A stretch of DNA of 64,000 nucleotides from Pseudomonas sp. 14P_8.1_Bac3 (GTDB lineage: Bacteria; Pseudomonadota; Gammaproteobacteria; Pseudomonadales; Pseudomonadaceae). Location: positions 62,001-126,000 of the forward strand of contig NZ_JANLOD010000078.1 in the NCBI RefSeq assembly GCF_025466085.1. The letters run 5' to 3'. Made by a program: the position numbers and the translations under genes. Every line of letters begins with the position of its first letter. The first letter of the stretch is position 1. Positions 17,601-25,773 of this stretch are shown here, piece by piece. Under the pieces are notes generated by a model that was not told the origin of the DNA, did not search any database, and saw only the letters and a program-made list of their open reading frames with translations.

Positions 17601-19347
17601 TCAACTGATGACCATCGATACGCGCGCCGCGAAGGCGCAACGTTCGCTGGTCACGCGCCTGGCCTACGATGATTTTGGGCGTGAGGTGTCTCGCACCTTC
17701 GAGCTTGGCGGTGGCGTTACTCAAGTCCTGTCGTCGACTTACACCCTGGCGAACAAACTGGCGCAGAAGACTTTGAAGCAGGATCAGCAAGTCTTGCGCA
17801 GCGAGCGATTCACTTACGATTGCCGCGGCCGTCTCAGCCTTTATGAGTGCGAGGGCACCCAGCGGCCGCGGGATGCCCAGGGCAAAGAGATTCGTCGGCA
17901 GCGTTACGTATTCGATGCGCTGGATAACATCCTCACGTTGGAAACCGAATTCCCTGACGGCGTGAACCTCGCGACGTTCGAATATCTCGCGAGTGACCCG
18001 ACCCAGTTGACGAACATCCGCAACAGCCACCCTGACTACCCGGCACCCGCGGTCCTGCGCTACGACCCCAACGGGCACCTGATCGAGGATGAACAACGGC
18101 GAAAACTGGCGTATGACCCCTTGGGGCGGTTTACCCAAGTCACCGATGCGACCGACGAGGTGATACGCACCTTTTATTACGACGCCCGGGATCAACTGGT
18201 CGAGCTGTCACAACCCTCCGGGCCGGCCACCCGGCGCTTCTATCAGAAGGGGCGACACAGCAACGAGATACGCGGCGCCCGCAAGCGTACGCTATTGCGC
18301 TCGGCGGGCGTTCTGCTGGGTCAGGATCGCCAGGGCAGCGATGCGGCGATCCGGCTGTTCGGCGTCGATCAGCAGCACAGCGTGTTGGCCGAGACACTGA
18401 GCGGACAGCGTCGGCATTTTGCTTACAGCCCCTATGGGCATCGGGCGGCGCCAGGAAGTCCGGGGTTCAGCGGCGAGCAACTCGATCCGCAGACCGGCTT
18501 ATACCTGCTGGGCAACGGCTATCGCGGTTACAGCCCGACGCTGATGCGTTTCATCAGCCCTGACAGCGTCGGCCCATTCGCTGCCGGCGGTTTGAACCCG
18601 TACGCGTACTGCGCTGGCGACCCGATCAACCGGATTGATCCGACCGGGCATTTCTGGGAGGCGATATTGAGCGGAGTTCTCTCGGTGGTCGGTATCGTGG
18701 CCAGTGTCCTGACATTGGGCGCCGCGACGCCGCTGGCGATAGCCGGGCTGGCGCTGGGTGTGGCATCCGGCGTGATCGGCACCGCCGGCGCTGCGCTACG
18801 GGCGTACGACCCGGAGTCTGAAGCAGCGGAAATTCTGGATTGGGTCAGTCTCGGTCTTGGCGCTGGGTCGCTGGCCGCGGGAATGGCTGCCGCGGGCAAG
18901 GCTTCGGTTCAATGGGGCAACCGCCTCAATAAAGCGTTCTCGAACGGGCTGAGCCCGAACGGCCCGCCGTCGGCAGCGGCCGTTGGCAGCAAAGGGGCGG
19001 CGAAGGTCAGCGATGGCTTTCGCGGCAATGGCCCGTGGCGAATCAAACTGGCCGATCCGAAGAGCATCTCGAAGCAGCTCAAGCGCGCACAACAGGGCGA
19101 GTACGACAGTTTCAAGAACGCCATCTATCACGAGGGCGTCAACCCGGCCGAAGCGGCCCGGCATATGGGCGATCCGAAACCGACCTTTCTCCAGAGCCAT
19201 ACGAAAAACTGGAAAGACGCGCTCGGTAATAAAGTGAATAAGGTTGATCAGTGGGAGGTGCGTATCGGCGGTGCAGACCGCGTGACCTACCTGGTGGACG
19301 ACACGGACAAACTGGTGACGATCCAGCAGGTCGGCGGCCACCTCTGA
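14626..19347 (+). CDS. RHS-repeat protein with variable C-terminal tail
   Basis: A giant 1573-aa protein. The start at 14626 (MPDSSTVSAPGSPETLHS) has AAAGG upstream. The N-terminus (NAFNFGEFLTGGVDPRTGLY) is of the Pseudomonas RHS type without a signal peptide or PAAR domain. Residues about 430-1260 are YD-repeats (for example YDVLGR, YDGLGR, YDRAGR, YDDAGRP, YDPLGRF). The RHS core (about 1267-1342) runs from YSPYGHRA through GLYLLGNGYRGYSPTLMRF to NRIDPTGHF. RHS shells wrap a C-terminal toxin that is cut off after the core. Here the tail is about 230 aa: a hydrophobic pretoxin stretch (about 1343-1390), a linker, then a last about 100 residues ending QWEVRIGG...VTIQQVGGHL. That end resembles a RelE/ParE-like strand pattern, which is weak evidence. 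No VgrG, PAAR or adaptor gene is near, and the stop lies 5 bases from the end of queG, leaving no room for an immunity gene. Confidence 0.88.
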   Translation: MPDSSTVSAPGSPETLHSNAFNFGEFLTGGVDPRTGLYTCALTLGELVSCFLQGPSLPIRLFFSPLHGSDSGFGKGWALALTRYDVVSGLLTLSGGQRYRARQTASGLVFEELKLHSLNVLCPGPGRFNVVHKSGLTEELEIYAGSDLAVPRRIMSANGAAVTLDYQVIDGKPVLSAVRDASRALLKIARPSGQVTLTLYPDSECAATFTLKLESGRVTSVQLPDGSAWSLKSEAVDGVECLTEVTSPLGARALIGYKAAGHRLPLDGPHPTIPHVISHTVFPGQQPAITTNYAFSQTNFLGHDGDQAHWSQGGDTLLQSPSTYQYSSTEMLMNGATVHRSIKRTYNHCHLLISQVTTCGHSEISRTIEYHLEPGKPFSEQPPQCHLPRVQTLRYENLRTKAFREEVTTTEFDAWGNLLKHVAPNGLITESEFYPVSGAEGCPADPLGFVRFEKKRTVRPAAEFAQASTTQTNFSYQQVGATGKPGSDVVLAQQAFYECTTEGDILRSQTDFEYARMNAGDQAYVVLQKQIVRQNGEASLTRFEYRIDDLSLAVETLQIGFDDTRKTSTVTFSTINGLKRSEQNEDQGKVVFSYDVLGREFSKTVAPDTRFESRCSSRFHVENKGAQTRVTKLSKDANHLQTRSRYDGLGRIIEIEEQDPDQLEGVVFREVYAAKYNALGQLTGEKRIDRWHDQRRVFTTTFAFDEWGQVNTTLNPDGRREHCDHDPVTRTETAWREGMGKSVTVYNAFGKPDSIELFDTSSKSQGKQLYTYDGLGRSVSQIDAVGNRTTYAYDVFNRLILSTLPDGSAVQTSYAQHCQEPLPINITVAGRTLGQQVFDGLGRLTLSTVGERTTRTGYKGGFSQPAWKQMPGGQRIEYHYEPALGGVVTRRQTSGLLATYNYHPQLGELTQCVEQGRESQFEYDRAGRLKREASTVGADEKAASYTYSLGGRPLSCIDVLGETHATDYDDAGRPRSFKHRALNATFSYNTLGQLMTIDTRAAKAQRSLVTRLAYDDFGREVSRTFELGGGVTQVLSSTYTLANKLAQKTLKQDQQVLRSERFTYDCRGRLSLYECEGTQRPRDAQGKEIRRQRYVFDALDNILTLETEFPDGVNLATFEYLASDPTQLTNIRNSHPDYPAPAVLRYDPNGHLIEDEQRRKLAYDPLGRFTQVTDATDEVIRTFYYDARDQLVELSQPSGPATRRFYQKGRHSNEIRGARKRTLLRSAGVLLGQDRQGSDAAIRLFGVDQQHSVLAETLSGQRRHFAYSPYGHRAAPGSPGFSGEQLDPQTGLYLLGNGYRGYSPTLMRFISPDSVGPFAAGGLNPYAYCAGDPINRIDPTGHFWEAILSGVLSVVGIVASVLTLGAATPLAIAGLALGVASGVIGTAGAALRAYDPESEAAEILDWVSLGLGAGSLAAGMAAAGKASVQWGNRLNKAFSNGLSPNGPPSAAAVGSKGAAKVSDGFRGNGPWRIKLADPKSISKQLKRAQQGEYDSFKNAIYHEGVNPAEAARHMGDPKPTFLQSHTKNWKDALGNKVNKVDQWEVRIGGADRVTYLVDDTDKLVTIQQVGGHL

Positions 19348-19352
19348 CCCGA

Positions 19353-20420
19353 TCAGGCGCGCGCCGAATGCTGCTTCAGTGCCCATTCAACATGTTCCCT
19401 GACCAGCTCCGACGGATAATCCTGCCGCGCCTTCAACGCTTCGAGCACCGGAATCGTCGAAGGCGCATTCCCCAGGCCCACTGCGAGGTTGCGCAACCAG
19501 CGTTCATATCCCGCGCGACGCAGCGGCGAACCTTCGGTGCTGCTGAGGAACTTGTCTTCGTCCCACATAAACAGCTCGGCCAGTTCGGCGTTGTCCAGGT
19601 TGTGCCGAGGCTTGAAGTCACTTTCCCCGGACGGTCGGGCGAAGCGGTTCCAGGGGCAGACGATCTGGCAGTCATCGCAGCCGAACACCCGGTTGCCGAT
19701 CAACGGCCGCAATTCTTCCGGAATCGCACTCTTCAGTTCGATGGTCAGGTACGAAATGCAGCGTCGTGCGTCCAACACGTAGGGGCCTACAAAGGCGTTG
19801 GTCGGACAGATGTCGAGGCAGGCGGTGCAGCGGCCGCAATGTTCGCTGCTGTGGGGCGGGTCTACCGGCAGCGGCAGGTCGACAAACAATTCGCTGAGAA
19901 AGAAATAACTGCCGGCCTTGCGGTTCAAGACTAGGGTGTTTTTGCCGATCCAGCCCAGGCCCGCCTGTTCCGCGATGGCTTTCTCCAGCACGGGTGCGCT
20001 GTCGACGAACGCGCGGTAACCGAACGGGCCGATGACGGCCTGAATTTTTTCTGCCAGTTGTTGCACGCGTTTACGGATCAATTTGTGGTAATCGCGGCCC
20101 AAGGCATAACGGGAGACGTAGGCCTTTTCCGGTTCGGCCAGGCGTTTGGCCATTTCGGTGTCGCCCGGCAGGTAGTCCATGCGTAGGGAAACGACCCGAA
20201 GCGTGCCGGGCACCAGCTCTTCCGGATGTGAGCGTTTGCTGCCGTGGGCGCCCATGTAGTCCATTTCGCCGTGGTAGCCGGCGTCGAGCCAGCGCTCCAG
20301 GTGCTGCTCATGCTCGGCGAGATCCAGGCCGCTGATGCCGACTTGCTGAAAGCCCAGCTCGCGGCCCCAGTCCTTGATGGATTGGGCGAGGGCGGGCAGG
20401 TCTGTGGTAATAGCGGGCAT
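19353..20420 (-). CDS. queG: Epoxyqueuosine reductase
   Basis: Last enzyme of queuosine synthesis, reducing epoxyqueuosine to queuosine in tRNAs with GUN anticodons; it uses cobalamin and two [4Fe-4S] clusters. The 355-aa product starts at the ATG at 20420 (MPAITTDLPALAQ); a longer frame upstream would overlap the divergent promoter and is not family-like. The cluster-binding cysteines are CGRCTACLDICPTNAF (about 190-205) and CDDCQIVCPWN (about 240-250). It is divergent from nnr across 63 bases and convergent with the RHS gene. Confidence 0.95.
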   Translation of the reverse strand: MPAITTDLPALAQSIKDWGRELGFQQVGISGLDLAEHEQHLERWLDAGYHGEMDYMGAHGSKRSHPEELVPGTLRVVSLRMDYLPGDTEMAKRLAEPEKAYVSRYALGRDYHKLIRKRVQQLAEKIQAVIGPFGYRAFVDSAPVLEKAIAEQAGLGWIGKNTLVLNRKAGSYFFLSELFVDLPLPVDPPHSSEHCGRCTACLDICPTNAFVGPYVLDARRCISYLTIELKSAIPEELRPLIGNRVFGCDDCQIVCPWNRFARPSGESDFKPRHNLDNAELAELFMWDEDKFLSSTEGSPLRRAGYERWLRNLAVGLGNAPSTIPVLEALKARQDYPSELVREHVEWALKQHSARA

Positions 20421-20483
20421 GAGGCGAGAGAAACCGGAGCTGAGGTGCGTATAATTCTGCCAGACATCGGAGCCCGAAGACGC

Positions 20484-21983
20484 ATGCCGCACACTAAAGA
20501 TGATTTACCCGACGCGCTGTACAGCGCCGCGCAAGTGCGAGACCTCGATGCTCGCCTGATTGGCGCCGGCACGCCGGGCTTCGAATTGATGCAGCGTGCT
20601 GCGCGGGCGACCTGGCGGGCGTTGGTCCGGCACTGGCCCACGGCGCACGAATTGACGGTGGTCGCCGGCCACGGCAACAACGCCGGTGATGGCTATCTGG
20701 TCGCGGTGTTGGCCAGGCGAGCCGGTTGGCCTGTGCGGGTGTTGGCGGCCGGTGATCCTCAGCGTTTGCAGGGCGATGCCAGGTTGGCGCATGCCGAGGC
20801 GCTGTCCGAAGGCGTCGCCATACAAGCCTGGAGCGCGCAATCCGAGTTGCGCGGTATCGTGCTGGATGCGTTGCTGGGCACCGGTCTGACGGGCGAAGTG
20901 CGCGAGCCCTACGCCAGCGTGATCCAGGCGATCAATGCCAGCGGTCTGCCCGTGGCGGCGGTCGATATCCCCTCAGGTCTTTGTGCCGATACGGGGCGCG
21001 TCCTCGGCGTGGCAGTCCGGGCGGATCTGACGGTGACCTTTATTGGCTTGAAGCTGGGGCTGTTCACAGGCGACGCGGCGGATTTGATCGGCGATCTGGT
21101 TTTCAACGACCTGCAGGCTTCACCCGAGTTTTTCGATGGCGTTGCCATAAGCGCCCGTCGCCTGAGCCCCGGTAATCTGCCCCGTCTGCCGGCGCGTGCG
21201 CCGACCGCCCATAAAGGCCAGTTTGGCCACGTGCTGTTGATTGGCGGTGATCGCGGTTTTGGCGGCGCCATTCTGCTGAGCGCCCAAAGTGCCCTGCGCA
21301 GTGGCGCGGGCATGGTCTCTGTGGCCACTCGCAGCGAACACGTGCCGGCGGCACTGGCCAGGCTCCCCGAAGCCATGGTGCTGGGCACTTCGTCGGCGAA
21401 TCAGTTGATGGGATTGCTGCAAAAGGTTTCCGTGCTGGTGGTCGGTCCGGGCTTGGGGCAGGCTTCGTGGGGACGCAGCCTGTTGTCGGCGGCGGCCAAT
21501 GCGCCGTTGCCGCAAGTCTGGGACGCCGATGCGCTGAACACGCTTGCCGAAGGGCACTTGAGATTGCCCGAGGCTTGCGTTATTACGCCGCATCCGGGCG
21601 AGGCGGCGCGGTTGCTGGGCATCTCCACAGCCGCTGTTCAGGCGGATCGCCCGGCCGCGGCTCACGCGTTAAGCAAAAAATACACAGCGGTGGTGATACT
21701 GAAAGGCGCTGGCAGTCTGATCGCCAGCCCGGACGGGCGTCTGGCGGTGTGTCATCAGGGCCATCCGGCGATGGCCACGGCGGGTCTGGGCGATGTGCTG
21801 GCCGGATTGGTCGGCGCACTGCTGGCACAAGGCATGACCGCGTTCGATGCGGCCTGCCTGGCGGTGTGGCTGCACGCCAATGCCGGCGCTGAACAAGGTA
21901 AATCGGGCCGTGGGCTGGCGGCCAGTGATCTGATTCCAGCCATTCGTCAGTTGTTGGAGGAGCAAGCACCGTGTCTGAAGTAA
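20484..21983 (+). CDS. nnr: Bifunctional NAD(P)H-hydrate epimerase / ADP-dependent dehydratase
   Basis: Repairs damaged hydrated NADH and NADPH. The N-terminal YjeF_N epimerase domain (about 1-215) interconverts the R and S hydrates, with GHGNNAGDGYLVA as its signature. The C-terminal ribokinase-like domain (about 225-495) removes water using ADP, with HKGQFGHVLLIGG and ATAGLGDVLAGLVGALLAQG. The start is the ATG at 20484 (MPHTKDDLPDALYSAAQ); upstream the frame is open but overlaps queG. 499 aa is normal. It begins the long rightward gene series and overlaps tsaE by 13 bases. Confidence 0.95.
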   Translation: MPHTKDDLPDALYSAAQVRDLDARLIGAGTPGFELMQRAARATWRALVRHWPTAHELTVVAGHGNNAGDGYLVAVLARRAGWPVRVLAAGDPQRLQGDARLAHAEALSEGVAIQAWSAQSELRGIVLDALLGTGLTGEVREPYASVIQAINASGLPVAAVDIPSGLCADTGRVLGVAVRADLTVTFIGLKLGLFTGDAADLIGDLVFNDLQASPEFFDGVAISARRLSPGNLPRLPARAPTAHKGQFGHVLLIGGDRGFGGAILLSAQSALRSGAGMVSVATRSEHVPAALARLPEAMVLGTSSANQLMGLLQKVSVLVVGPGLGQASWGRSLLSAAANAPLPQVWDADALNTLAEGHLRLPEACVITPHPGEAARLLGISTAAVQADRPAAAHALSKKYTAVVILKGAGSLIASPDGRLAVCHQGHPAMATAGLGDVLAGLVGALLAQGMTAFDAACLAVWLHANAGAEQGKSGRGLAASDLIPAIRQLLEEQAPCLK

Positions 21984-22441
21984 CCCTGTACCTGGCTGAT
22001 GAAGAGGCGATGACCGCGTTCGGTGCACGCATCGCGAAAACCACCGAAGGGCACGGTCTGATTTTTCTCGAGGGGGATCTGGGCGCGGGCAAAACCACGC
22101 TGTCCAGGGGCATCATCCGCGGCTTGGGGCACGTGGGCGCGGTAAAAAGTCCGACCTTTACCCTGGTTGAACCCTACGAGATCGGTGATATCCGTGCCTT
22201 CCATTTCGACCTCTATCGCCTGGTCGATCCGGAAGAGCTGGAATACCTCGGCATCCGCGACTACTTCGAAGACGATGCGTTGTGCCTGATCGAATGGCCC
22301 CAGAAGGGTGCAGGCTTTTTGCCAAAGCCTGACCTGACCATTACCATTAGCCCGCAAGACAGCGGGCGTTCGCTGAAAATTTTGTCCCAGGGCTCGCGCG
22401 GCGAGTCGTGGTGTGCCGCTTTGGCATTGGAATCCAATTAA
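21971..22441 (+). CDS. tsaE: tRNA threonylcarbamoyladenosine biosynthesis ATPase TsaE
   Basis: P-loop ATPase needed with TsaB and TsaD to form t6A at position 37 of ANN-decoding tRNAs. The 156-aa protein starts with GTG at 21971, inside the end of nnr, with GGAGGAG just before it. Walker A is GDLGAGKTTLSRG (about 36-48), and SPTFTLVEPYE plus FHFDLYRLVDPEELEYLG are family hallmarks. Translational coupling to nnr is likely from the overlap. The order nnr-tsaE-amidase-mutL is conserved in Gammaproteobacteria. Confidence 0.96.
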   Translation: MSEVTLYLADEEAMTAFGARIAKTTEGHGLIFLEGDLGAGKTTLSRGIIRGLGHVGAVKSPTFTLVEPYEIGDIRAFHFDLYRLVDPEELEYLGIRDYFEDDALCLIEWPQKGAGFLPKPDLTITISPQDSGRSLKILSQGSRGESWCAALALESN

Positions 22442-22456
22442 ATGATGGGGTCAGGT

Positions 22457-23869
22457 ATGCGCTTTCGCGCGATGGTAGCTGCCGTAGGGATGTTGTTTTT
22501 GGCGGTGACCGTCGACGCTGTGGCCGACACGAAGGTCAACAGCGTTCGTTTGTGGCGGGCGCCGGACAACACACGGCTGGTGTTCGACCTGACCGGACCG
22601 GTGCAGCACAGCGTGTTCACCCTGACAGCTCCGGATCGGCTGGTGATCGACATCAATGGCGCCACCCTGGGCGCGCCGCTGAATGTGTCCACCGCCAATA
22701 CCCCGATCACCGCCATGCGCTCGGCCCAACGCACGCCGACCGACCTGCGGGTGGTCATCGACCTGAAAAAAGCCGTTACGCCGAAGAGTTTTACCCTGGC
22801 GCCGAACGCCCAGTACGGCAACCGCCTGGTGGTCGATTTGTTCGATAACGCTGCGGATGCCGCGCCGATTCCTGCGCCGACCAACGTCGCGACAGTGGCC
22901 CCGGTTCCGGTCACGCCAATCGATCCTCCGGTCAAGTTGCCGCCCGCGCCGGCTGGCAAACGCGACATCATCGTGGTCATCGATGCCGGTCACGGCGGTG
23001 AAGACCCGGGTGCCTCAGGCTCGCGCGGCCAGCGTGAAAAAGACGTGGTGCTCGCCATCGCCCGTGAATTGCAGCGTCAGGTCAATGGCATGAAAGGCTT
23101 CCGCGCCGAACTGACCCGCACCGGCGATTACTTCATCCCGTTGCGCGGCCGTACCGAAATCGCCCGCAAGAAAGGCGCTGACCTGTTCGTGTCGATCCAC
23201 GCCGACGCCGCGCCTTCCGCTGCCGCGTTTGGTGCGTCGGTGTTTGCCCTGTCTGACCGCGGCGCCACGTCCGAAACGGCGCGCTGGCTGGCTGACAGTG
23301 AAAACCGCTCTGACTTGATCGGCGGTGCCGGCAACGTCAGCCTCGACGACAAGGACCGCATGCTCGCCGGCGTGCTGCTCGACCTGTCAATGACGGCTTC
23401 CCTGACGTCCAGCCTGAACGTCGGGCAGAAAGTCCTGAGCAATATCGGTCGCGTCACGCCGCTGCACAAACAGCGCGTGGAGCAAGCCGGGTTCATGGTG
23501 TTGAAGTCGCCGGACATCCCGTCGATCCTGGTGGAAACCGGGTTCATCTCCAATGCCAACGAGGCCTCGAAACTCGCGGCGGCCAACCACCAGCAGGCAT
23601 TGGCCCGTTCGATCAGCAGCGGCGTGCGTCAGTTCTTCCAGCAGAATCCACCGCCGGGCACCTACATCGCCTGGTTGCGTGATTCCGGCAAGATCGCTCA
23701 GGGGCCGCGGGATCACCGGGTCAGCCCGGGCGAAACCCTGGCGATGATCGCCGTGCGCTACCAGGTGTCCCCGGCCACTTTGCGCAGCGCCAACAACCTG
23801 AAAAGCGACGAGCTGAAAATTGGTCAGACCCTGACCATCCCCGGTACTGAACTGGCGGCAAAAGAATGA
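22457..23869 (+). CDS. amiB: N-acetylmuramoyl-L-alanine amidase with AMIN and LysM domains
   Basis: Periplasmic zinc amidase that splits septal peptidoglycan during cell separation. I prefer the ATG at 22457 (MRFRAMVAAVGMLFLAV), which gives a clean signal peptide; an ATG at 22442 directly after the tsaE stop adds five residues. Domains: signal peptide (1-24), AMIN domain for septal targeting (about 27-130), a Pro-rich linker, the Amidase_3 domain (about 170-395) beginning VIDAGHGGEDPGASG with zinc-binding His and Glu, and a C-terminal LysM (DHRVSPGETLAMIAVRYQVS). 470 aa is normal for Pseudomonas AmiB/AmiC-type enzymes. It overlaps mutL by four bases. Confidence 0.94.
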   Translation: MRFRAMVAAVGMLFLAVTVDAVADTKVNSVRLWRAPDNTRLVFDLTGPVQHSVFTLTAPDRLVIDINGATLGAPLNVSTANTPITAMRSAQRTPTDLRVVIDLKKAVTPKSFTLAPNAQYGNRLVVDLFDNAADAAPIPAPTNVATVAPVPVTPIDPPVKLPPAPAGKRDIIVVIDAGHGGEDPGASGSRGQREKDVVLAIARELQRQVNGMKGFRAELTRTGDYFIPLRGRTEIARKKGADLFVSIHADAAPSAAAFGASVFALSDRGATSETARWLADSENRSDLIGGAGNVSLDDKDRMLAGVLLDLSMTASLTSSLNVGQKVLSNIGRVTPLHKQRVEQAGFMVLKSPDIPSILVETGFISNANEASKLAAANHQQALARSISSGVRQFFQQNPPPGTYIAWLRDSGKIAQGPRDHRVSPGETLAMIAVRYQVSPATLRSANNLKSDELKIGQTLTIPGTELAAKE

Positions 23870-25773
23870 ATCAGGCCGTGATCAACACTGCTCGCATCGA
23901 GCTGCTCAGCCCGCGCCTGGCCAACCAGATTGCCGCCGGCGAGGTGGTCGAGCGCCCGGCCTCGGTAATCAAGGAGCTGCTGGAAAACAGCCTCGACTCC
24001 GGCGCCAGGCGCATCGACGTCGATGTCGAGCAGGGCGGCGTCAAGCTGCTGCGGGTGCGTGACGATGGTAGCGGCATTTCATCTGACGACCTGCCGTTGG
24101 CCCTGGCCCGTCACGCCACCAGTAAAATCCGCAACCTCGAAGACCTTGAACAGGTGATGAGCCTGGGGTTCCGCGGTGAAGCCCTCGCGTCGATCAGCTC
24201 CGTTGCACGCCTGACCCTGACTTCCCGCACCCGCGATGCCGATCAGGCTTGGCAGGTGGAAACCGAGGGCCGGGACATGGCGCCACGGGTGCAGCCGGCC
24301 GCGCACCCGGTGGGCACCTCGGTGGAAGTCCGCGACCTGTTCTTCAACACCCCGGCGCGGCGTAAATTCCTCAAAACCGAAAAAACCGAATTCGATCACT
24401 TGCAAGAAGTGATCAAGCGTCTGGCCCTGGCGCGGTTCGACGTGGCGTTCCATTTGCGCCACAACGGCAAGACCATCCTCAGTCTGCATGAAGCCCATGA
24501 CGACGCGGCCCGCGCCCGGCGTGTGGCGGCGATTTGCGGCTCGGGCTTTCTTGAGCAGGCGTTGCCGATCGAGATCGAGCGCAACGGCCTGCATTTGTGG
24601 GGTTGGGTGGGCTTGCCGACGTTCAACCGCAGCCAGGCGGACTTGCAGTATTTCTTCGTCAATGGCCGGGCGGTGCGCGACAAGCTGGTGGCTCACGCGG
24701 TCCGTCAGGCCTATCGCGACGTGCTGTTCAACGGCCGCCATCCGACCTTCGTGCTGTTTTTCGAAGTCGATCCGGCGGGCGTCGACGTCAACGTGCACCC
24801 GACTAAACACGAAGTACGCTTCCGCGACGGGCGCATGGTCCACGATTTCCTCTATGGCACCTTGCACCGCGCCTTGGGCGATGTGCGTCCGGAAGATCAC
24901 CTGGCGTCGCCGGTGGCAACCGCCATCGTTCGACCGAGTGGCATCGAGGCCGGCGAGTTCGGCCCGCAAGGCGAGATGCGCCTCGCAGCCAATGCCTTGC
25001 TGGAGCAGCCTCAGGCCCAACCGTCGTTCAATACGCCGGGATCGGGGTCTGGCGCTGGTTACCAATATCAATACACGCCGCGTCCGCAGTCGGGTGTGCC
25101 GGCGGCAGAAGCCCAGGCAGCGTATCGAGAGTTCTTTGCGCCGCTGCCAGAAGCCAACGCCGTGGCGCTTCCGGCCGGTCAGGACGATATCCCGCCACTG
25201 GGTTACGCGCTGGCGCAACTCAAAGGCATCTATATCCTTTCGGAAAATGCCCAGGGCCTGGTGCTGGTGGATATGCACGCCGCTCATGAGCGGATCATGT
25301 ACGAGCGCCTGAAGATCGCCATGGCCAGCGAAGGCCTGAGCGGGCAACCGCTGCTGGTACCGGAATCGCTGGCAGTGAGTCAGCGCGAAGCCGATTGTGC
25401 TGAAGAGCACGTCGCCTGGTTCCAGCGCCTCGGCTTTGAATTGCAGCGCCTTGGCCCGGAAACCCTGGCGATCCGGCAGATCCCGGCCTTGCTCAAGCAG
25501 GCGGAAGCCAATCGGCTGGTCAGTGATGTGCTGGCGGACCTGATGGAATACGGCACCAGCGACCGCATTCAGGCGCACCTGAACGAACTGCTCGGCACCA
25601 TGGCCTGCCACGGCGCGATTCGGGCGAATCGGCGCTTGGCCCTGCCGGAAATGAACGGCCTGCTGCGCGACATGGAAAATACCGAGCGCAGCGGTCAATG
25701 CAACCATGGCCGACCGACCTGGACCCAATTGGGCCTGGACGATCTGGACAAACTGTTCCTGCGCGGTCGTTGA
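23866..25773 (+). CDS. mutL: DNA mismatch repair protein MutL
   Basis: Connects MutS mismatch recognition to strand removal. The N-terminal GHKL ATPase domain (about 1-340) shows LANQIAAGEVVERPASV, DDGSGI and FRGEALASI. The linker (about 345-440) is Pro/Gln-rich and variable. The C-terminal dimerisation domain contains DMHAAHERIMYE (about 465-480), which fits the DxHA(x)2E(x)4E endonuclease motif. So this MutL probably nicks DNA itself, as known for P. aeruginosa and unlike E. coli MutL. The start overlaps the amidase stop (ATGA), and the stop overlaps miaA. Confidence 0.97.
   Translation: MNQAVINTARIELLSPRLANQIAAGEVVERPASVIKELLENSLDSGARRIDVDVEQGGVKLLRVRDDGSGISSDDLPLALARHATSKIRNLEDLEQVMSLGFRGEALASISSVARLTLTSRTRDADQAWQVETEGRDMAPRVQPAAHPVGTSVEVRDLFFNTPARRKFLKTEKTEFDHLQEVIKRLALARFDVAFHLRHNGKTILSLHEAHDDAARARRVAAICGSGFLEQALPIEIERNGLHLWGWVGLPTFNRSQADLQYFFVNGRAVRDKLVAHAVRQAYRDVLFNGRHPTFVLFFEVDPAGVDVNVHPTKHEVRFRDGRMVHDFLYGTLHRALGDVRPEDHLASPVATAIVRPSGIEAGEFGPQGEMRLAANALLEQPQAQPSFNTPGSGSGAGYQYQYTPRPQSGVPAAEAQAAYREFFAPLPEANAVALPAGQDDIPPLGYALAQLKGIYILSENAQGLVLVDMHAAHERIMYERLKIAMASEGLSGQPLLVPESLAVSQREADCAEEHVAWFQRLGFELQRLGPETLAIRQIPALLKQAEANRLVSDVLADLMEYGTSDRIQAHLNELLGTMACHGAIRANRRLALPEMNGLLRDMENTERSGQCNHGRPTWTQLGLDDLDKLFLRGR

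Noticed and set aside
18796..19386. Minus-strand frame opposite the RHS tail as a possible immunity gene
   Set aside because: It has shadow-like composition, runs into queG, and immunity genes are not known to lie antisense to the toxin.
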